Below, one piece after another: positions 32,205 through 37,266 of a stretch of DNA of 37,266 bases (position 1 is its first letter; each line of letters begins with the position of its first letter). Under the pieces are notes generated by a model, which did not search any database, was not told the origin of the DNA, and saw only the letters and a program-made list of their open reading frames with translations. The position numbers and the translations under genes are program-made. Origin of the DNA: Erysipelotrichaceae bacterium (lineage in GTDB: Bacteria > Bacillota_I > Bacilli_A > Erysipelotrichales > Erysipelotrichaceae); NCBI GenBank assembly GCA_012523895.1, contig JAAYSZ010000033.1, positions 123,389-160,654 on the forward strand, written 5' to 3'.

Positions 32205-32946
32205 AGTCATTTAATAATTCTTTGTATTTGTAATATGCAAAGTCTTCGAAGTCTTTTTCTTCCATAACATCAATTAATTTTGTACTTGCTTTTTGAGATA
32301 TATATTTAGATATCTCTTTATATAAATTGGTTTTTTCATCTTTCAATTCTTCTACTGCTTTTTTTTGGCCTTTGAGCACACCTAGAATTATTTTTTTGTT
32401 GTTTGAATAAGATCTCCAAGTTAAATTTCTAAAACGTTCTGGTTTTTCTATTACATATCTAGTTAATTCATATTTATCTTCTAATGTGTTATCTATACTT
32501 AGCTTAACTCTGAAAAAACAACGAGACAAAACTCCGTACATGAGCCCTCTTCTATTCCCGCCTGAAAATAACCAATGATGAGAAAATACTTTACTGTCAG
32601 GTTTAATTGGCATAGCTTGTAAAGCAGCAGCATATCCTTTTTCGAGTAAAATCCACAACCAAAATCTTTCTTCAGATAGTATAAAAGCTGGTAAATCTTT
32701 AAGTGTTTCATATAATAAAATTGAATTTTGGAAATCTACATTACTATATTCACCGTTTTGATCTAGACTTAAATTAAAGTCATCTATATAGTACTTTTTA
32801 GTTTCATAAATATCTTCTCCATATAGTTCGTATATCCATCGATTATTATCTTGATTATCATAAATTTTTTTCGTTATAAATTTTTGGTTGTTTTTAAGAG
32901 ATTCCAATACCTCTTCCTTAAGAAATTTAATATTTATTTTATTCAT
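32197..32946 (-). CDS. unknown protein, resembling DUF6339; last gene of the GHKL operon
   Basis: A 249-residue protein from ATG 32946 (a TTG at 32967 is less likely). It is helical, with SEERFWLWILLEKGY near residues 91-105, a patch with possible conserved basic residues GGNRRGLMYGVLSRCFFRVKL (about 129-149), DKYELTRYVIEKPERFRNL, and a charged C-terminus. The arrangement FWLW...RRGL...SR-FF resembles DUF6339 proteins, which often sit in restriction-type loci; this is recalled, not searched. No nuclease motif is seen. It overlaps the 309-residue gene by 8 bases and converges with the methyltransferase gene, ending inside it. Confidence 0.6.
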   Translation of the reverse strand: MNKINIKFLKEEVLESLKNNQKFITKKIYDNQDNNRWIYELYGEDIYETKKYYIDDFNLSLDQNGEYSNVDFQNSILLYETLKDLPAFILSEERFWLWILLEKGYAAALQAMPIKPDSKVFSHHWLFSGGNRRGLMYGVLSRCFFRVKLSIDNTLEDKYELTRYVIEKPERFRNLTWRSYSNNKKIILGVLKGQKKAVEELKDEKTNLYKEISKYISQKASTKLIDVMEEKDFEDFAYYKYKELLNDSN

Positions 32947-33868
32947 AATTATCTTCACTTTCGTCAAATTTCATATTAATAAAATTATAAAAATCATTTA
33001 TTGCAATATTGTTTGTATAATCAAGAAGTAATTGTGATAATTCAAAACTGTCGATTTCATTTAATGTTTCAATCGTCATTTCTTCATGATTAACATGTTT
33101 GTATCTATTGATAATTGAGTTAAGCCAAATGAAGTTTTGAGACAAATCATAAATATCTTCGTAGTTAACAGAGTCCTTTTTTATATTTTCTATACAAACG
33201 ACTAGAACTGGAATTAGTATTATAGAAAATAGTATATATTGAGAATTATCGTTATTTCTCATCGCATAGTATTTATCATAAGCTTCGCTCGGTAAATGTA
33301 TTACTATGTTTTCTCTTTTCATTTCGTATGTGAGACTTTTAGAGTCATCGTGTCTTTTTGCAACTATAAATATAGAACTAACTTTATTTAATAAATCGAG
33401 ATCTTTTAAAATATTAAATTGATATCCATCATCAACTGCAATAATATCAAACTTTTCTAATTCGAAAACATATCCGTGAAAAAGTTCAGAAAATTCGTTG
33501 CTATTGTAAGCAAGTTTATCTTTGGTGACATAAACGTAGCATGATACACTAACTTTTCCACTTAAATATTCCATATTTATATTTATATCTTTAGGGATTA
33601 AACTTATATCAATTATTTTTCTAAACACAGTTTGAGAACATTCTATGACACAGACTGCTTGAGCCAAATTATTTGAAATAAGGGATTTAAGATATTGGCT
33701 ATTAGTTTTTATGCATGTGTTCTTTAAAATGAACATATTATCTTCAATGAAAAAGTTACCATCATCATCTAAGTCGAAGGATAAGTTAAATTCATTTTGA
33801 CCATAGTCAGATATGCTTCGCATACTGTTTAAAACAGGATATGGAAATATTCTATTACCTATACGCAT
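32939..33868 (-). CDS. unknown protein of the GHKL operon, 309 residues
   Basis: I do not recognise this family. It starts MRIGNRIFPYPVLN, then a beta-rich N-terminal half (about 27-175) with FDLDDDGNFFIED and GKVSVSCYVYV, and a helical C-terminal half. HLPSEAYDKYYAM (191-203) precedes a hydrophobic stretch YILFSIILIPVLVVCI (211-226), which is probably a buried helix rather than a membrane anchor because charged residues flank it closely. It overlaps the ATPase gene by 14 bases and has a GAGGT ribosome binding site. The tight linkage suggests a stable partner of the ATPase, perhaps a DNA- or protein-recognition subunit. Confidence 0.65.
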   Translation of the reverse strand: MRIGNRIFPYPVLNSMRSISDYGQNEFNLSFDLDDDGNFFIEDNMFILKNTCIKTNSQYLKSLISNNLAQAVCVIECSQTVFRKIIDISLIPKDININMEYLSGKVSVSCYVYVTKDKLAYNSNEFSELFHGYVFELEKFDIIAVDDGYQFNILKDLDLLNKVSSIFIVAKRHDDSKSLTYEMKRENIVIHLPSEAYDKYYAMRNNDNSQYILFSIILIPVLVVCIENIKKDSVNYEDIYDLSQNFIWLNSIINRYKHVNHEEMTIETLNEIDSFELSQLLLDYTNNIAINDFYNFINMKFDESEDNYE

Positions 33869-35771
33869 ACATTATAACCTCACTTGAAAATGTTTCGTTT
33901 CTATCAACTATATAAGTTATTTTATATTTATTATTTTTACTGATTTTTAAATTTGTTATGTTACCATTTTGAATATTACATTTGGTTCCATTGCATGTTG
34001 CTTCTAAAATATTAAGTTTATATTTGTCATTTCCTTCGCCGAACAGTTTCACTTCTAATTCACAATTATCTTTGTCATACAAGGAAACAAAGTTAATTTC
34101 ATAAATACCTTTATTTTTTTCTAAAACAATATTTTTATAACTCATTCCAGTTAAATTTATTTTTTTCAAAATTGAATTTTTCCCTTCAATTATGTTATTT
34201 TGGCCATTTACTTCATGCTCTCCGTCTGATGGGTTGCTTTCATCATTGCTATGGTTTATGTTTCTTGCATCTCCATCATCTATTCCTATATCACCAGATT
34301 CAAAATCCATTGTGTTAAAATCTTCATCATAAAAACTTTTTTGATTAGTATTTATTTTTACTTTTTTTGGCTTTCCAGTTGTACGTGTTTCGTTCATTTC
34401 TTGTCTTTGTGTTTGGGTTTCCCCATCTTTAACAGACGGTAAATACATTGCTGCACTTTCTACATTTACAGATTCAGAAGATGATTCTATTAAGATTTCT
34501 TCAATGAATTTTGTTACTTCTTCTTTTATTCTGTTTAATATTTTTCTAGTTATATTTTTTTCTTCCTTATAATTATCTAGTCTTCGAATTTCCCAGTCAG
34601 TATGTTGTGCATTTTCAATCAACCTAAGCTTTTTGTTGATTTCGTCATTATTTATTATGCAAATTGCAGAGTAAGGTAAATATGATGTTTTAGCTAAATG
34701 TTTTATTCTCATATATGGATATCTTATAAAAACACATCTTTGCATTGCTTTTGATTCATCATTTTTTCCATATTTTTTTACAATAATTTTAATTTGTCCA
34801 TATTCTTCAATATCTACATTTTTCTCTTTTACATCTTTACCAGTTAAAAGTTCGTATTGTGCTTTAATTTCTTTTACCATTTTTTTTCTTGTGATGTTAA
34901 ATAATTTTTTATCTTCCATTATAGAAGGTAATGTTTCTTTATTAATAATACGCTCACCAACAGTCACTTCCAAGTCATTCAAAATTATTGCACCCATGAA
35001 ACTTTCAAGGATTTTAAGAGTTATCTCATTTTCCCAATTCTGTGAATCATCAAAACCAATTATATATATATCGGTTCCATAACAGTCTCTCTCGTAGTTT
35101 TTATCAAGATTAAGTTCATATTTGTTTGCAGTATTTTTAATTGAATTTGAAAAATATCCTGTACCTTGGGAAAGCAGATCTGGATCATTGTCACTAACTG
35201 GAGCTGATCTTAATATTGCTACCCCTAGTGATCCCTTTTCATTTTCGGAAGTATAAGTTGAGTAAAATACAGTATTTATTTTGCTGTTTACAAAAGCTGC
35301 ATATTTTCCTATTCCTTTTGAACCGCCAGATGTACCCTCTTTGTTCGATACTCCTGAAGCCTTTGTGATTAAGTAAAAAGGAGAATTTTTATCATTGCTC
35401 GAAACACCGATAAGTCCTTTTGTATTGAAATCACTTATTCTTAGACATGTTATTTTATCTTTTAATGATTCCTTTAGCATAAACTTTAATGGTTTTCCTT
35501 CTTTTTCAAAATCTTTTTTGTATTCGTAACATTTTTTTATTTCTTCAGATAATCTATTAATTCCTGGTATCTTATTTCTATTTAATGAGAATGTCTTAAA
35601 TTCTAATTTTACGGGTATATCTATATTTTCTTGTGCATCTATTGAGTTTTGACATATCTCACGTGCTAGGGCTCCTACTGGATCTTTTTTAAATGTTTCT
35701 ACACCAGTATCATCTATCCCTGTTTCATTACCATATCCATTATCCGGAAATCTCCATGTGTAATTATTCAC
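33855..35771 (-). CDS. GHKL-type ATPase of a putative defence system
   Basis: A 638-residue protein with a GHKL (gyrase/Hsp90/histidine kinase/MutL) ATP-binding domain at residues about 1-220. The N-box is AREICQNSIDA (Glu38, Asn42, Asp45). The G1-like motif is RISDFNTKGLIG (Asp114), and the G2-type loop is GTSGGSKGIGKYAAF (147-160), very similar to MORC/MutL-like ATPases. Residues about 220-440 are alpha/beta (transducer-like), with a helical region. About 485-540 is an acidic, low-complexity linker (GDIGIDDGDARN), and 545-638 is a beta-rich C-terminal domain. No nuclease motif is seen. It is preceded by a 72-residue gene 11 bases away and overlaps the next gene by 14 bases. Confidence 0.82.
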   Translation of the reverse strand: MNNYTWRFPDNGYGNETGIDDTGVETFKKDPVGALAREICQNSIDAQENIDIPVKLEFKTFSLNRNKIPGINRLSEEIKKCYEYKKDFEKEGKPLKFMLKESLKDKITCLRISDFNTKGLIGVSSNDKNSPFYLITKASGVSNKEGTSGGSKGIGKYAAFVNSKINTVFYSTYTSENEKGSLGVAILRSAPVSDNDPDLLSQGTGYFSNSIKNTANKYELNLDKNYERDCYGTDIYIIGFDDSQNWENEITLKILESFMGAIILNDLEVTVGERIINKETLPSIMEDKKLFNITRKKMVKEIKAQYELLTGKDVKEKNVDIEEYGQIKIIVKKYGKNDESKAMQRCVFIRYPYMRIKHLAKTSYLPYSAICIINNDEINKKLRLIENAQHTDWEIRRLDNYKEEKNITRKILNRIKEEVTKFIEEILIESSSESVNVESAAMYLPSVKDGETQTQRQEMNETRTTGKPKKVKINTNQKSFYDEDFNTMDFESGDIGIDDGDARNINHSNDESNPSDGEHEVNGQNNIIEGKNSILKKINLTGMSYKNIVLEKNKGIYEINFVSLYDKDNCELEVKLFGEGNDKYKLNILEATCNGTKCNIQNGNITNLKISKNNKYKITYIVDRNETFSSEVIMYAYR

Positions 35772-35782
35772 TGTTTGTCCTC

Positions 35783-36001
35783 CTATAATCTGAATCTTTT
35801 TTTATTTTTACTCGTCGAAAACTTTGCTTGCTGCTCATCGAGTTCGTTTCTTATTGTATTAAATATTTTGTCGATTTGTTCATTTGAATAATCGTAATAT
35901 GATTTGTTAGATAGATTTCCTAGCAACTTAATTAAATCTAAAATTTTATTGGTTCTATTTTCTGCTATTCTAATAAAGTTTTCTTTTCTTTTATTTGACA
36001 T
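35783..36001 (-). CDS. 72-residue helical protein, first gene of the GHKL operon
   Basis: A small, charged, helical protein: MSNKRKENFIRIAENRTNKI..., then GNLSNKSYYDYSNEQIDKIF, ending in a basic tail KNKKRFRL. Short proteins with the pattern RIAE-RTNKI...LGN-SNKS-Y-Y occur near mobile and restriction loci, from memory, but I know no function. It starts at ATG 36001 behind a good AAGGAG and is the promoter-proximal gene of the operon, 11 bases before the ATPase gene. It could be a regulator or a small partner. Confidence 0.7.
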   Translation of the reverse strand: MSNKRKENFIRIAENRTNKILDLIKLLGNLSNKSYYDYSNEQIDKIFNTIRNELDEQQAKFSTSKNKKRFRL

Positions 36002-36021
36002 TTTAGAATCTCCTTAACAAA

Positions 36022-36051
36022 ATAATACAATATTTATATAATATTTGTCAA
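36022..36051 (-). promoter_or_regulatory. promoter of the GHKL operon
   Basis: On the minus strand a consensus TTGACA (36051-36046) and TATTAT (36027-36022) are 18 bases apart. The first ATG is 21 bases downstream behind AAGGAG, so this promoter drives the four-gene operon. Confidence 0.75.
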
Positions 36052-36402
36052 ATGTTATATAAAATGAAGGTAATATTAATTGAATGTTTGAAATATTCGG
36101 TAAATAAAGCAAGTGTATTTTTTTGAGGTGAAAATTCTTCTATATTTAATGCTGTATTTTTCTAAAATATAATTATATGATTACATTACAAACGATGATT
36201 AATGTATTCTAATAATAAACAATATTGAATTTGTAATTATTGAATATACTGTGCCTTCATTTTTTTTATTTTTAGTGAAAATTGATATAAAAAATAAAAA
36301 CGAAGATTCTAGAATATACAATTATAATAGCTAGTTCTGATAATAAATATATAAATAAGAGTAATATCATATTAATATATTTGATAAAGTTGATATGTTA
36401 AA

Positions 36403-36433
36403 TTGCTGTTTTTCTTTTAACTTAATGTATAAT
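36403..36433 (+). promoter_or_regulatory. possible uppP promoter
   Basis: TTGCTG (36403-36408) and TATAAT (36428-36433) have a 19-base spacer. The -10 hexamer is perfect, but the -35 and spacing are weak. Confidence 0.4.
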
Positions 36434-36452
36434 GATTAAGGATGAGGTAAAT

Positions 36453-37266
36453 ATGGTTATTTTTGAAATAATAAAAGCTATTATATTAGGTATTATTCAA
36501 GGTATTACTGAATGGTTACCTATTAGTAGTACTGGTCATATGATATTAGTTGATGCACTTATGCCAATGAAGGTTTATAGTGATCCTACTATCAATAAAG
36601 AATTTGTGGATATGTTTTTAGTAGTAATACAGTTTGGTAGTATTTTAGCTGTTTTACTGTTGTATTTTAATAAGTTAAATCCTTTTTCTAGTAAAAAGTC
36701 TAAAGAGAAAAAGATTGAAACTATTAATTTATGGATTAAGGTAGTGGTAGCCGCAGTTCCTGCAGCTATAGTTGGATTATTATTTGATGATTATATAGAT
36801 GCATTATTATATAATCCTTTAACTGTAGCTATTACATTAATACTTTATGGTGTTTTATTTATAATTATTGAAAGAAGAAAGCCAAAACCTAGTATTAATA
36901 ATTTAAATGCTATGACTTATAAGACAGCATTAATGATTGGTTTATTTCAAATGTTGGCTTTAATTCCTGGTACATCTCGTAGTGGTTCTACTATTTTAGG
37001 TGCTATTTTACTTGGTACTTCTAGAACAGTCGCAAGTGAGTTTTCTTTCTTTTTGGCAATTCCTATGATGTTTGGTGCTAGTTTATTAAAGTTAATCAAA
37101 TTAGAAATGTCTTTGAATTTTATTGGAATATTAATATTGCTTGTTGGAATGTTTGTGGCTTTTATTGTTTCAATAGTAGCTATAAAAGGATTAATGAGAT
37201 ATATTAAGAAAAATGATTTTACATTATTTGGTTATTATAGAATTATATTAGGATTAATAGTAATAA
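36453..37266 (+). CDS. uppP: undecaprenyl-diphosphatase UppP/BacA (3' end outside window)
   Basis: Integral membrane phosphatase that recycles undecaprenyl diphosphate for peptidoglycan and other wall polymers. The first 271 codons are present and the frame is still open at the window edge. Motifs are QGITEWLPISSTGHM (about 15-30), with the conserved Glu and Ser-Ser-Thr-Gly-His, and PGTSRSGSTI (about 175-184), with the catalytic Arg and Ser. Several hydrophobic helices surround them. The ATG at 36453 has a GATGAGGT ribosome binding site five bases before it. It appears to be a housekeeping gene at the right flank of the defence island. Confidence 0.95.
   Translation, partial: MVIFEIIKAIILGIIQGITEWLPISSTGHMILVDALMPMKVYSDPTINKEFVDMFLVVIQFGSILAVLLLYFNKLNPFSSKKSKEKKIETINLWIKVVVAAVPAAIVGLLFDDYIDALLYNPLTVAITLILYGVLFIIIERRKPKPSINNLNAMTYKTALMIGLFQMLALIPGTSRSGSTILGAILLGTSRTVASEFSFFLAIPMMFGASLLKLIKLEMSLNFIGILILLVGMFVAFIVSIVAIKGLMRYIKKNDFTLFGYYRIILGLIVI

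Larger units (their letters stand above)
36002..36452. other. 450-bp AT-rich intergenic region between the defence operon and uppP
   Basis: No convincing gene is seen on either strand; the longest stretch from an ATG at 36064 codes for about 20 residues and has no SD. The left edge holds the defence operon promoter (36022-36051), and the right edge the uppP -10. A 10-bp complementary pair, AAAATGAAGG (36061-36070) and CCTTCATTTT (36254-36263), lies 183 bases apart. No tRNA, recombinase or integrase sequence is present. Confidence 0.6.

Noticed and set aside
32499..32711. 70-codon minus-strand frame inside the DUF6339-like gene
   Set aside because: Same-strand shadow in another frame, without SD or motif.
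29267..36001. Defence island as part of a prophage or conjugative element
   Set aside because: No integrase, phage structural, relaxase or transfer genes are visible, and the flanks are ordinary metabolic and wall genes.
36064..36126. Short ORF of about 20 codons in the 36.0-36.45 kb gap
   Set aside because: No SD and no motif; such frames are expected by chance in AT-rich DNA.
36002..36452. CRISPR array or repeat cluster in the AT-rich gap
   Set aside because: No regularly spaced repeats are seen; only loose AT-rich similarity.

Overview
The window is a low-GC, AT-rich chromosomal segment of a Bacillota-type bacterium. Short intergenic gaps, AGGAGG-type ribosome binding sites, lipoprotein signal peptides, a CcpA-type cre site, HutC and YtrA GntR regulators and maltodextrin ABC genes all fit an Erysipelotrichia/RF39-like Bacilli lineage; this placement is inference. 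TGG is used freely for Trp and TGA ends several genes, so the code is standard table 11 and not the Mycoplasma code.

Layout. (1) 1-4.0 kb: 5'-truncated PepV-like dipeptidase, HAD phosphatase, small lipoprotein, Mesh1-like HD protein and a hicA-hicB toxin-antitoxin pair. (2) 4.2-8.6 kb: tRNA-Ser(GGA), a HEPN-like/CBS protein, an S66 peptidase, a nicotinamidase-like hydrolase and an AmmeMemoRadiSam pair (MEMO-AMMECR1 fusion plus radical SAM enzyme). (3) 8.6-11.5 kb: a YtrA-type GntR/ABC operon and a DMT transporter. (4) 11.5-16.7 kb: glycogen/maltodextrin phosphorylase, a LacI-family regulator and a GH13 alpha-glucosidase. (5) 16.8-22.7 kb: a GntR-controlled ribose-type ABC transporter with a NanE-like epimerase and a ROK kinase; its permease gene carries a one-base frameshift. 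(6) 22.8-29.25 kb: malE-malF-malG, a lipoprotein alpha-amylase and malQ. (7) 29.27-36.0 kb: a defence island on mostly the minus strand. (8) 36.45 kb to the end: uppP, cut by the window edge.

How it works together. Regions 4 and 6 form one maltodextrin module: surface amylase, binding protein and permease import, then 4-alpha-glucanotransferase, phosphorylase and alpha-glucosidase in the cytoplasm. Matching GAAAACGTTTTC palindromes lie in the glgP promoter and just after the malE promoter, so the LacI-family regulator between them probably controls both. Region 5 looks like amino-sugar uptake and use.

The best candidate for an undescribed system is in the defence island. A Dam-type methyltransferase plus PD-(D/E)XK endonuclease forms a type II restriction-modification unit. 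Next to it are a second DNA methyltransferase (HPPY motif) and a tightly packed minus-strand operon of four genes: a 72-residue protein, a 638-residue GHKL-type ATPase, a 309-residue unknown and a ~249-residue unknown resembling DUF6339. The operon has its own TTGACA promoter and overlapping reading frames. This looks like a GHKL-ATPase defence system of the general kind that links MutL/MORC-like ATPases to restriction, but with no recognisable nuclease or helicase in the operon.
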